From Avibacterium endocarditidis (GTDB lineage Bacteria; Pseudomonadota; Gammaproteobacteria; Enterobacterales; Pasteurellaceae), in contig NZ_PQVI01000005.1 of NCBI RefSeq assembly GCF_002921145.1, positions 1 to 32,802 on the forward strand: DNA of 32,802 bases, in the 5' to 3' direction. A program made the translations under genes and the position numbers. The stretch's first letter is position 1. Each line of letters opens with the position of its first letter. The notes beneath the pieces were generated by a model that was not told the DNA's origin, ran no database searches, and saw nothing but the letters and a program-made list of their open reading frames with translations. Below are positions 1 to 7,862 of the stretch, piece by piece.

Positions 1-8
1 AAATAACA

Positions 9-1220
9 ATGCTTTACCCATTAAATGGTCAGCTCCAGCATTATGTCTGGGGCGGACACCAATTTTTACCTGAGTTTCTCGGCATTCCAGCCGAGCAAAA
101 TCAATATTATGCCGAATGGTGGCTAGGGGATCACAGCTCTGCCCCATCAATCATTGAAGAAAATGGCACATCTGAGCCACTAAACGCATTTTTAGCGAAA
201 AATCCCACCGCACTTGGGGAAGCAAGCCGAACTCAATTTGGAGATAACTTGCCTTATTTGCTGAAAATTTTAGATGTGAAACTGCCCCTTTCCATTCAGC
301 TTCACCCAACAAAAGCACAAGCTGAAGCTGGCTTTGCAAGAGAAAATGCCCTAGGCATTGCCTTAAACGATCCAAAAAGAACTTACAAAGACAACAATCA
401 CAAACCTGAAATGATGATTGCCTTGTCTGATTTTTGGTTATTACACGGATTCAACACCAAGCAAGCCATTCTGCAAACCTTGCAAGCTCGCCCTTCTCTC
501 GCCCCGCTCGCAGAAAAACTTGCACAACAATCCTTAGCAGATTTTTATGCCGACATTATGCAAGCCGACCAGCAAGCCCTTGCAGCTTGGCTCAACCCAA
601 TTATTCAAGCCAATCAAAGCGCTTATGCACAAAATCAGCTAAGCCTTGATAATCCTGATTATTGGGTGCTTTACACAATAGACGCAATGCAGATTTCTCC
701 TGAAAAACTTGATGTGGGGCTGATCTGTTTCTACTTATTTAACATTGTGGAAGTGAAAAAAGGCGAAGGTATTTTCCAAGACGCAGGCATTCCACACGCC
801 TATTTACGCGGACAAAATATTGAATTAATGGCCTGCTCCGACAACGTTATCCGCGGTGGCTTAACGCCAAAACACGTTGATATTGCTGAACTATTGAAAG
901 TGATCGACTGCCGAGAAGTCGTGCCACAAATTATCCCTGTTGCACCAAAAAACGAGCCAGTATTCACTTATCAAACACCGGCAAAAGATTTCGCCCTCAC
1001 CCAAGTGAGCTATCAACAAGCTGAGCAACACCGCTTACACGCACAAAGTGCCGAAATTTTATTGGTAATGCACGGCGAGCTAAAAATCAGCGCAAATTCC
1101 ACCGCACTTTCTTTAAAGCAAGGTCAATCTGCGTTTATCAGTGCAGGTTCTGACTATTTAATAGAAGGAATTGAAGATGGGTATGCGGTGATTGCGAAGT
1201 TGCCCACTGAAGACAACTAA
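9..1220 (+). CDS. manA: Mannose-6-phosphate isomerase, class I
   Basis: This enzyme interconverts mannose-6-phosphate and fructose-6-phosphate in the cytoplasm, using one zinc ion. The 403-residue product is the normal length for a type I phosphomannose isomerase. It opens with the typical MLYPLNGQLQHYVWGG. Expected zinc ligands are visible: Q97 and H99 in QLHPTK, E134 in HKPEMM, and H263 in IPHAYLRG. The conserved arginine is R282 in IRGGLTPKH. The start is the first ATG; the window begins only 8 bases upstream, so its promoter and ribosome site are mostly not visible. Two exact uptake signals lie inside the gene (207-215, 1101-1109). It is convergent with rnhA. Family assignment is secure. 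Confidence 0.95.
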   Translation: MLYPLNGQLQHYVWGGHQFLPEFLGIPAEQNQYYAEWWLGDHSSAPSIIEENGTSEPLNAFLAKNPTALGEASRTQFGDNLPYLLKILDVKLPLSIQLHPTKAQAEAGFARENALGIALNDPKRTYKDNNHKPEMMIALSDFWLLHGFNTKQAILQTLQARPSLAPLAEKLAQQSLADFYADIMQADQQALAAWLNPIIQANQSAYAQNQLSLDNPDYWVLYTIDAMQISPEKLDVGLICFYLFNIVEVKKGEGIFQDAGIPHAYLRGQNIELMACSDNVIRGGLTPKHVDIAELLKVIDCREVVPQIIPVAPKNEPVFTYQTPAKDFALTQVSYQQAEQHRLHAQSAEILLVMHGELKISANSTALSLKQGQSAFISAGSDYLIEGIEDGYAVIAKLPTEDN

Positions 1221-1249
1221 AATAAAAAGTTTACTTAGAATATTCAAAA

Positions 1250-1273
1250 AGCGGTGAAAGATACTTCATCGCT
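1250..1273 (-). terminator. Hairpin between convergent manA and rnhA
   Basis: AGCGGTGAA (1250-1258) and TTCATCGCT (1265-1273) can pair with one internal mismatch around a 6-base loop. Read on the minus strand the stem is followed by a run of T, fitting a rho-independent terminator for rnhA. The T run in the plus direction is poor. The sequence resembles a degenerate uptake signal. Confidence 0.5.
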
Positions 1274-1278
1274 TTCTG

Positions 1279-1745
1279 CTATGAACGCTCATACCCCACA
1301 TCTTCCAACGTTGGATTTTCTGCACCTTGTTTTGCGAGTTGATCGCAGATTTCGTTTTCTCGATGCCCGCTGTGTCCTTTCACCCATTGCCAATGTATTT
1401 GGTGTCTTTGTGTTTCATTATCAAGCAATAACCATAAATCTTGGTTTTTCACTGGCTTGCCTGTGCTAGATTTCCAGTTATTTTTTTTCCAATTAAAAAT
1501 CCACTTAGTAATGCCATTTTTCATATATTGACTATCGCTATGTAGAGTAACTTGGCAAGGCTCTTTTAAGCTAGCTAAAGCCTCAATAACGGCTCTCAGC
1601 TCCATTCGGTTGTTTGTTGTTTTGAAATAACCTTTTGAAATTTGTTTTTTTCGTGCTGTTTATAACGTAATAGAATGCCTATGCCACCCGCGCCAGGGTT
1701 GCCTAGACAGGAGCCATCAGTGAAAATTTCAATATGTTTCAACAT
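1279..1745 (-). pseudogene. rnhA: Ribonuclease HI, one frameshift
   Basis: RNase HI cleaves the RNA strand of RNA:DNA hybrids. Reading from ATG at 1745 gives [18 protein letters not shown] with catalytic D10, but the frame is lost in a run of 7 A (minus strand, about 1650). One extra A would give 155 residues, the usual family length, and join it to the downstream part carrying E48 (NNRMELRAV), D70 (HSDSQYM) and the final histidine/aspartate region ([14 protein letters not shown]). The downstream part alone is open from 1605. All four catalytic residues are intact, which argues for a sequencing indel rather than decay. It is divergent from dnaQ, the classic gammaproteobacterial arrangement. 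Confidence 0.9.
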
Positions 1746-1826
1746 AAATTCAGATAAATTTTAGCTATAATTTTTTTTCAAATGGGGCGATAATACCGCA
1801 AAATTTAATAAAGAGATAGGAAAACT

Positions 1827-2594
1827 ATGACGACTTCACTTATCCCTGAACGTCAAATTGTGCTAGATACAGAAACCACTGGTATGAACCAATTTGGTGC
1901 GCATTATGAGGGGCATTGTATTATTGAGATCGGTGCGGTTGAATTGATTAACCGCAAATATACGGGGCGAAAGCTGCATTTGTACATTAAACCTGATCGC
2001 CCTGTTGATCCTGAGGCAATTAAAGTTCACGGCATTACTGATGAAATGTTAGCGGATAAACCAAGTTTTTCTGAAGTGGCTCAAGAGTTTATTGAGTTTA
2101 TTCAAGGTGCTGAGTTGTTGATTCATAATGCGCCCTTCGATGTGGGGTTTATGGATTATGAATTTGAAAAGCACAAGTGCAATGTGAAAACTAGCGATAT
2201 TTGCACCGTTACAGATACCTTACAAATGGCTCGCCAGCAATATCCCGGCAAGCGCAATAGCTTAGATGCTCTTTGTGATCGTTTATATATCGATAATAGT
2301 AAACGAACACTACACGGTGCATTGCTGGATGCGGAGATTCTAGGCGATGTTTATTTAGCAATGACGGGGGGGCAAACAAGTTTGTTTGATGATACGGAAA
2401 CCGAAGAACCGATACAACAGATTGAAGAAGAAGTGCAAATTGAAAGTGCGGTGTTTTTTTCACAAGATTTTACTGTGATTACACCCGATGCAGAAGAAGA
2501 GCAAGCCCATTTAGACTATTTAAAATTAATTAATAAAAAAAGCAAAGAAAATTGTCTATGGATAAAACGAACGGAGAATGAAAGCATACATTAG
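1827..2594 (+). CDS. dnaQ: DNA polymerase III epsilon subunit (3'-5' proofreading exonuclease)
   Basis: Epsilon proofreads within the Pol III core, binding alpha and theta. The 255-residue protein shows the three exonuclease motifs of the DEDDh family: D14 and E16 in LDTETTG, D105 in HNAPFDVGF, and H163 with D168 in LHGALLDAE. Immediately after the nuclease domain, residues 183-187 read QTSLF, at the place where the E. coli protein carries its weak clamp-binding peptide. The acidic linker and the C-terminal AHLDYL...CLW segment match the alpha-binding tail. The gene is divergent from rnhA with about 80 bp between. An uptake signal lies near its 3' end (2444-2452). Confidence 0.95.
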   Translation: MTTSLIPERQIVLDTETTGMNQFGAHYEGHCIIEIGAVELINRKYTGRKLHLYIKPDRPVDPEAIKVHGITDEMLADKPSFSEVAQEFIEFIQGAELLIHNAPFDVGFMDYEFEKHKCNVKTSDICTVTDTLQMARQQYPGKRNSLDALCDRLYIDNSKRTLHGALLDAEILGDVYLAMTGGQTSLFDDTETEEPIQQIEEEVQIESAVFFSQDFTVITPDAEEEQAHLDYLKLINKKSKENCLWIKRTENESIH

Positions 2595-2637
2595 CGCTCA
2601 TTGATTAATCAGTTAAACAGCGGGGTATAAAAATTGC

Positions 2638-2666
2638 TTGACGAACTTTTCGTTCACTATTATTAT
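2638..2666 (+). promoter_or_regulatory. Promoter of the tRNA-Asp pair
   Basis: TTGACG (2638-2643), a 17-base spacer and TATTAT (2661-2666) form a strong sigma-70 type promoter starting 39 bases before the first tRNA. It is followed by a GC-rich discriminator (GCCTCTCGC), as is usual for stringently controlled stable-RNA promoters. Assignment is by sequence match only. Confidence 0.7.
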
Positions 2667-2681
2667 GCCTCTCGCTAACGC

Positions 2682-2758
2682 GGAGTGGTAGTTCAGCTGG
2701 TTAGAATACCTGCCTGTCACGCAGGGGGTCGCGGGTTCGAGTCCCGTCCATTCCGCCA
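2682..2758 (+). tRNA. tRNA-Asp (GUC)
   Basis: A 77-base cloverleaf with encoded CCA. The acceptor stem pairs GGAGTGG with CCATTCC. The anticodon arm is CCTGC-CTGTCAC-GCAGG with anticodon GTC. The T arm contains GGTTCGAGTCC. It is the first of two tandem copies that differ only by one base pair in the acceptor stem. Confidence 0.97.
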
Positions 2759-2777
2759 ATTTAGCACTCCTAGATTC

Positions 2778-2854
2778 GGAGCGGTAGTTCAGCTGGTTAG
2801 AATACCTGCCTGTCACGCAGGGGGTCGCGGGTTCGAGTCCCGTCCGTTCCGCCA
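2778..2854 (+). tRNA. tRNA-Asp (GUC), second copy
   Basis: Identical to the preceding tRNA except that the fifth acceptor pair is C-G instead of U-A (GGAGCGG with CCGTTCC), so pairing is conserved. CCA is encoded. The 19-base spacer between the copies implies co-transcription from the promoter at 2638. No clear terminator was found directly after it. Confidence 0.97.
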
Positions 2855-3019
2855 ATCTTTTTATATCTTAAAAATGCTCCTACAATTCAAAGTTCTGTTC
2901 CAGCATATCAAGTCCAAGTAACTAAAATAAATGGCATAGCTAAATGGCTCTTACCAAAGTATATTTATTCACAGATTCAATGGTAGTTTTTACCCTGAGA
3001 AAATGAAATTTTCAATGTC
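2855..3019. other. Gene-free stretch after the tRNAs
   Basis: AT-rich sequence with no convincing reading frame, RNA or terminator on either strand. No second copy of the tRNA 3' end was seen that would mark an integration site. Confidence 0.5.
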
Positions 3020-3465
3020 TAAATCTACCTATTTTTTACACATGAAAAGATAATTTGATAGCCTTTCAAACTTGCATAGACACCTCGAACATAATGATGT
3101 TTATAAGGATAATAGCCTTTCAGAACGTTCCTCTAAAAAGGGGTTATATGCTAAATACCAGTAATGTAAGCGCCGATAAAATGGTATCAATAGTAAATGA
3201 CAGGTTTTAATGTGGATTTTAGGACTTTATCAATGTGCCTTTGAATGGTTCTAATAGAATATTGATGAACCTCAGCAAGTTGTTGGTATGTTTGGCTTCT
3301 TAACAGTATATTCATATTAAATTTGAATAGAATTTGGTCGTTTGGAGAGAGAGAAGCTCTTATGATAATGCGCACATTACAGTACCGAACGCCATTTTTC
3401 TCGCCCTTTTTTTGAATGCTTGAACTTAGCAAAAAATGCATTTTTTAGGTTCATATTTCAAAAAA
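3020..3465 (-). mobile_element. Decayed insertion sequence: transposase remnant with zinc-ribbon and helix-turn-helix
   Basis: A short open frame (3187-3441, minus) ends with RSQTYQQLAEVHQYSIRTI followed by QRHIDKVL, the helix-turn-helix typical of the N-terminus of transposases that start with a zinc ribbon. Upstream, two frames must be combined to see the ribbon: SKKGREKW/GEKNGVRY followed in another frame by CAHYHKSFSLSKRPN. Downstream, beyond stops, further patches read DT..FYRR and HYVRGVYASLKGYQII, which fit the continuation of such a protein. I infer the zinc-binding variant of the IS256 family, from memory of that family. Multiple stops and frame changes and the missing DDE domain show that it is dead. 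Terminal repeats were not identified. Confidence 0.5.
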
Positions 3466-3474
3466 GTGACCTAA

Positions 3475-3493
3475 AGCCTTATACTATAAGGCT
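3475..3493. repeat. Short perfect inverted repeat beside the transposase remnant
   Basis: AGCCTTAT and ATAAGGCT (8-bp arms) surround the 3 bases ACT. It lies just outside the 5' end of the transposase remnant and could be part of an element end or a small hairpin. There is no T run, so it is not a convincing terminator. Confidence 0.4.
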
Positions 3494-3571
3494 CTAAACA
3501 TCTTTTTACCAATACTTTTGTCTATCATGTCCACCGCACTTTGTTTTGTACGAGTGGGGAAAACACATAAG

Positions 3572-3594
3572 AAAAAAGGCTAGAAACTCTAGCC
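3572..3594 (-). terminator. Second of two terminators downstream of nanA
   Basis: GGCTAGA (3578-3584) pairs with TCTAGCC (3588-3594) around AAC. On the minus strand it is followed by six T (3577 to 3572). It backs up the stronger terminator at 3615. Confidence 0.65.
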
Positions 3595-3614
3595 AAAAAT
3601 TATTGATGACTAAG

Positions 3615-3642
3615 AAAGAGCGGAAATTTTCCGCTCTTTTTT
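3615..3642 (-). terminator. Bidirectional terminator at the end of the nan operon
   Basis: A perfect 12-bp stem, AAAGAGCGGAAA (3615-3626) with TTTCCGCTCTTT (3628-3639), flanked by T-rich sequence in both directions. It lies a few bases after the nanA stop and is a typical rho-independent terminator. Confidence 0.85.
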
Positions 3643-3646
3643 CTTG

Positions 3647-4528
3647 TTATGATAAAAACTTCGCTTTGAGCTCTTTTGCCACGGCAATTTGTTGTGCGGT
3701 GGCTTTGGCGGTCATTGGCTCGCGGCAGTAGCCTGCGTCCACGCCTTCAAGTTTAAGCAATTCTTTAATGGTGAGATACAAGCCGTTTGCCAAAATGCCT
3801 TCGATGAGATCATTGGTAACGTGCTGAATTTCGCGGGCTTCAGCGAGTTTTCCTGCTTGGGTAAGTTCAAAAATTTGTCTTGCACGGATACCATTAACGT
3901 TGAACGTACTGCCAATCGCACCGTCCACGCCAAGGGCAGCGGCTGGTAGCATCATTTCATCAAAGCCTGCCCACACAAGATGATCTGGGTAAGCTTTTTT
4001 CAAGCGTTCTAACAAATAGAAATCGCCTGCGGTGAATTTTACGCCTAACACTTTCGGGTTTTTGTAAAGCTCACCGAATTGTTCCACGCCAATATTCACA
4101 CCGGTTAAGAATGGAATGGAATAGACGATCATATTATTGCCTGTTTCGGCAATAATGGTGTCGTAATAATGTTTGATTTCTGCAAAGCTAAATTTGTAGT
4201 AGAACGGGGTTACCGCTGAAAGGCTGTCGTAACCAAGTTCCGTGGCGTATTTCCCTAATTCCACGGCTTCGTGTAAATTTACGCTACCCACTTGCGCAAT
4301 CAATGCTACTTGGTCTTTTGCTTCGTCTTTGGCGATACGGAAAATTTCTTTTTTCTCCGCAGTGGAAATCATAAAGTTTTCCCCTGTGCTGCCGCCCACA
4401 TACAAGCCGTCCACTTTCATTTTATCAATGTTGTAGCGAATAATTTCACGCAATCCTTTTTCATTGATTGAGCCGTCTTCGTTGTAAGATACAAGCAAGG
4501 CGCTAAAAATGCCTTTTAAGTTTTTCAT
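3647..4528 (-). CDS. nanA: N-acetylneuraminate lyase
   Basis: Cleaves N-acetylneuraminate to N-acetylmannosamine and pyruvate, the first catabolic step. The 293-residue product is the normal size for this DapA-type TIM-barrel enzyme. Visible features are [12 protein letters not shown] (residues 41-52), which binds the substrate carboxylate, catalytic Y136 in VYSIPF, and the Schiff-base lysine K164 in [13 protein letters not shown] is preceded by AGGAGAAACC, a good ribosome site. It is the last gene of the nanE-K-Q-siaR-A operon, 19 bases after siaR, and is followed by two terminators. Intact. Confidence 0.97.
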   Translation of the reverse strand: MKNLKGIFSALLVSYNEDGSINEKGLREIIRYNIDKMKVDGLYVGGSTGENFMISTAEKKEIFRIAKDEAKDQVALIAQVGSVNLHEAVELGKYATELGYDSLSAVTPFYYKFSFAEIKHYYDTIIAETGNNMIVYSIPFLTGVNIGVEQFGELYKNPKVLGVKFTAGDFYLLERLKKAYPDHLVWAGFDEMMLPAAALGVDGAIGSTFNVNGIRARQIFELTQAGKLAEAREIQHVTNDLIEGILANGLYLTIKELLKLEGVDAGYCREPMTAKATAQQIAVAKELKAKFLS

Positions 4529-4547
4529 TGGTTTCTCCTAAACTAAT

Positions 4548-5416
4548 TTATTTGATCCGCTGTTCTAAAATCACATTCACGGTTTTTTGCTTCATTTCTG
4601 TTGCATTTTCTTCTTCGGCTTGCACGATCAAGGCATAAATTAAATCTAACACAAAGAGCTGTGCAATTTTTGTTCCGATAGAATCTCCTTGTAGTTGCCC
4701 CTGTCTATGTCCATTGATGAGAACATAATCGGCAACCTGTGTAATGGGCGAACGTAAATTGTGGGTTAATGCCACCGTTGTTGCCCCATTTTTCTTGGCA
4801 ATATTTAAAGATTGCGTGGTTTCTTTAGAATAACCTGAGTGACTAATGCCAATCACCACGTCATCTTATTCATCAACGCAGCTTGCATATACATAAAATG
4901 GTTGTTGCTAATAGCGTCCACCTGTAATCCAATACGCATTAATTTGTGTTTTGTATCTTCTGCGGTAATGCCTGATGAGCCCACGCCAAAAAGAAACACG
5001 CGTTTTGCCTGACGCATTGCCAGCACCACTTGTTCAAGCTGTTTTGCATCAAGCAAATTAATGGTTTCTTTAATCACATTATTGATGGAATTATGCAGTT
5101 TTTCTGCGATGTTTTGCGTATCATCATTTTTGGTAATGTCGCTTTCTAACAAAGAATTTGGCTGTTTTTCTTTGGTTGCCAATTCAATGGAAAGCTGCAA
5201 TTTGAAATCGGTAAACCCTTTAAACCCGAGAGTTCGGCAAAAGCGAATAAAAGTCGCCTCCCCCACATCAAACTGCTGTGAAATTTCCGCCAATGAAAAT
5301 TGGCTTAACAAATGTGGAGAAGATAAGATCGTAGTCGCAATTTTCTTCTCCGTTTTTGTCAGGCTGTTATACAACGCCCCGATGGTATCCAGAATATTCC
5401 CGCTTGTTGCAACCAT
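4548..5416 (-). pseudogene. siaR: RpiR-family regulator of the sialic acid locus, one frameshift
   Basis: Family knowledge: SiaR (NanR) of Pasteurellaceae represses nan and sia genes, and GlcN-6-P modulates it. The N-terminal part (residues 1-80) is an RpiR helix-turn-helix with SLAEISQQFDVGEATFIRFC. From about residue 130 a SIS sugar-phosphate domain follows, seen in VFLFGVGSSGITAEDTKHKL and GISHSGYSKET. The frame breaks at about 4861-4868, where LMNK should run into DVVIGISHSG; one missing base accounts for it. Corrected length is 289 residues, as in the family. The ribosome site is AGGGGGAA. Its position inside the operon it should control suggests autoregulation. Confidence 0.9.
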
Positions 5417-5437
5417 AAAACTTCCCCCTGTGTTTGT

Positions 5438-5926
<489 letters not shown>

Positions 5927-6808
5927 TTATTGTTTTACTAATTGTTGTTCTAGCCAATAAGCCGCACCTAATAAGCCTGCATCAGCGCCAGATTGAGCGG
6001 CTTCAACAGGGCATTGATAAAACGTGGGCATTGTCTGTAAATATTGTTGTACTAAAGGTAAATATCCTCGCGCCAAGCCCACACTACCGCCTAACACCAC
6101 TTTTTGAATATCTAAGCTAATCACCATATCGGCAATTAAATTGGCAATGGCTTGCGCAGAACGTTGCACAAGTGCGGTGGCTTTTTCGTCATTTTTTCTA
6201 AAGCGTTCAAACACTTCTTTGGGTGAACAAGGTTCCGCCCATTGTGAAGACACCGCTTCAATGGCGCGTCCTGATGCAATGGCTTCCACACAACCTTTGC
6301 GTCCACAACCACACATTGGCCCATTGGGATCAGCAAGGGTATGCCCAATATGTCCAGCAATGCCGTTCTCGCCTGTGGTTAATTCACCATTTAAAATAAT
6401 TCCACCACCCACGCCTGTGGATACGGTAATAAATAAGAAATTTTGCACCGCACTTTGATCTTGTGCTTGATATTCCGCACAGACCGCAGCTTGCACGTCA
6501 TTGAGTAAGCCAATGGGCTTATCGGTGTAACGCGCAATACACGCTTTCAGTGGAAAATTGGCAAGTCCGCCCAAATTTTTCGGATTTAATGCGGTTAGCA
6601 CGCCACGATTAATAATCCCTGTGGACGCCACGGCCACCGCATCAAACTGCCCTGCATAGCCTGTAACTAACGTTTTTAACGCCTGCTCCATTCCTTGTGC
6701 AGACTGATCTTGCGGGGTGCTAATTTGCTGGCGTTGTGAAATCACGCCATTTTCCACCAATGCGGCAGCAATTTTTGTGCCACCAATATCTAATGCTAAA
6801 CAACGCAT
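5927..6808 (-). CDS. nanK: N-acetylmannosamine kinase (ROK family)
   Basis: Phosphorylates ManNAc released by NanA to ManNAc-6-phosphate. The 293-residue protein has the ROK phosphate loop DIGGTK (7-12), the catalytic aspartate D104 in LLNDVQAA, the sugar-contacting histidine H156 in GHIGH, and the structural zinc cysteines C166, C168 and C173 in MCGCGRKGCVE. The gene is intact and tightly placed between nanE and nanQ. It contains two exact uptake signals (6170-6178, 6447-6455). Specificity for ManNAc is inferred from the operon. Confidence 0.95.
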   Translation of the reverse strand: MRCLALDIGGTKIAAALVENGVISQRQQISTPQDQSAQGMEQALKTLVTGYAGQFDAVAVASTGIINRGVLTALNPKNLGGLANFPLKACIARYTDKPIGLLNDVQAAVCAEYQAQDQSAVQNFLFITVSTGVGGGIILNGELTTGENGIAGHIGHTLADPNGPMCGCGRKGCVEAIASGRAIEAVSSQWAEPCSPKEVFERFRKNDEKATALVQRSAQAIANLIADMVISLDIQKVVLGGSVGLARGYLPLVQQYLQTMPTFYQCPVEAAQSGADAGLLGAAYWLEQQLVKQ

Positions 6809-6826
6809 ACGCCGTCCTTGTTTTAG

Positions 6827-7516
6827 TTATGATTTTGCTGATTTCACCGAACTGGCAAACCAGCTCACAATATGTTCTAAGCGAGTGAGCGCCGATCCCA
6901 CGGTAACCACATCTGCGCCAATTTCAATGGCTTTTTTCGCCAGTTCTGGCGTGTTGTAACGCCCTTCCGCCATCACATAACAGCCTGCGGCTTTGAGATC
7001 TTTCACTAGCTGATAATCAGGCTCATCAGGCACTTCGCCGCCGGTGTAGCCCGACATTGTGCTGCCCACAATATCAAAGCCAAGTTTTTGGCAATACAGC
7101 CCTTCTTCCAAATTTGAGCAGTCTGCCATCGCCAAACAGCCTAATTCTTTGATTTTTTTCACCGCACTTTCAAGGGATACAGGGCGCGTGCGCAACGTGC
7201 CGTCCACGGCAATAATGTCTGCGCCCGCCGCTGCTAAATCTTCAATATCCTGCAAAAACGGCGTAATGCGCACAGGGCTATCTGGCAAATCACGTTTTAC
7301 AATCCCAATAATGGGCTTATCCACCACAGGGCGAGTGGCTTTTAAGTTTTCGACTCCTTCAATTCGCAATCCAGCCGCGCCTCCTTGCACTGAGGCTTGT
7401 GCCATTGCCGCCACGATTTCAGGCTTATCCATCGGACCGTCATCAACAGGTTGGCAAGAGGCAATAAGCCCGTAACGAATCTGGTTTAGCACATCTTGAT
7501 GTGACAATTTTGACAT
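6827..7516 (-). CDS. nanE: N-acetylmannosamine-6-phosphate 2-epimerase
   Basis: Converts ManNAc-6-P to GlcNAc-6-P, which then enters amino sugar catabolism. The 229-residue TIM barrel shows LRIEGVENL (50-58), the catalytic lysine K74 in IIGIVKRD, and the phosphate-binding [13 protein letters not shown] near the C-terminus. It is the promoter-proximal gene of the minus-strand nan operon. The ATG has GGAG 7 bases upstream. An uptake signal lies at 7161-7169. Intact. Confidence 0.96.
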   Translation of the reverse strand: MSKLSHQDVLNQIRYGLIASCQPVDDGPMDKPEIVAAMAQASVQGGAAGLRIEGVENLKATRPVVDKPIIGIVKRDLPDSPVRITPFLQDIEDLAAAGADIIAVDGTLRTRPVSLESAVKKIKELGCLAMADCSNLEEGLYCQKLGFDIVGSTMSGYTGGEVPDEPDYQLVKDLKAAGCYVMAEGRYNTPELAKKAIEIGADVVTVGSALTRLEHIVSWFASSVKSAKS

Positions 7517-7585
7517 ATAAACTCCAAGATATTTTTAAGAAAGGAAGTTAATTTTCGCTGGGTGCTAGGATAGACCTCTGAAAAT

Positions 7586-7627
7586 AAAATACAAGAAAAA
7601 TAGTTTAAAAGTGAGATCTAGATCATA
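7586..7627 (-). promoter_or_regulatory. CRP site and probable promoter of the nan operon
   Basis: The 16-base sequence TGAGATCTAGATCATA (7612-7627) matches the CRP consensus TGTGA-N6-TCACA at 8 of 10 positions. On the minus strand TATTTT (7591-7586) lies about 28 bases from the centre of the site, close to the geometry of a class II CRP-activated promoter. CRP control of nan genes is known in H. influenzae; the exact sites here are my inference. Confidence 0.6.
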
Positions 7628-7748
7628 AATTGGAGTAAAATTTCATAAAACAATTTGAAAAAACTCCACTAGACTTGTATTTTAAAAGGGAAATACGTTT
7701 TTTGCTGAAAATGCGGTTTCTCTCCTCTCAAACAAAAATTAGGATTTT

Positions 7749-7772
7749 CTTGAAATATTACTTCATTAAAAT
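7749..7772 (+). promoter_or_regulatory. Candidate SiaR operator and -10 box before siaT
   Basis: TGAAATATTACTTCATT (7751-7767) is an imperfect palindrome repeated exactly upstream of siaP. TAAAAT (7767-7772) follows immediately and could be a -10 box. No CRP-like site stands directly upstream of this copy. That SiaR binds here is inferred from the repetition and the location. Confidence 0.5.
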
Positions 7773-7862
7773 TTGAGAATGAAAGCATTACAAGGCAAAT
7801 CTGTTTCGCATTTCATTATAGATAAATATCGCACTATTTAGTTGAACATCTTTGGAGTTCCT

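Larger units (their letters stand above)
7517..7862. other. Divergent nan/siaT control region
   Basis: 346 bp without a gene. It holds the nanE ribosome site, the CRP site at 7612 and a palindromic candidate operator at 7749. A TTTGGAG ribosome site precedes siaT. No other structure was recognised. Confidence 0.7.

Noticed and set aside
2613-2921. Open frames on both strands across the tRNA genes, including a repeated antisense peptide
   Set aside because: They are readings of the tandem tRNA-Asp genes; the duplicated peptide simply follows the duplicated tRNA.
3026-3183. 11-base direct repeat ATAGCCTTTCA (3058 and 3112) and short frames around it
   Set aside because: Only two imperfectly embedded copies, no coding or structural meaning; better explained as part of the transposase fossil.
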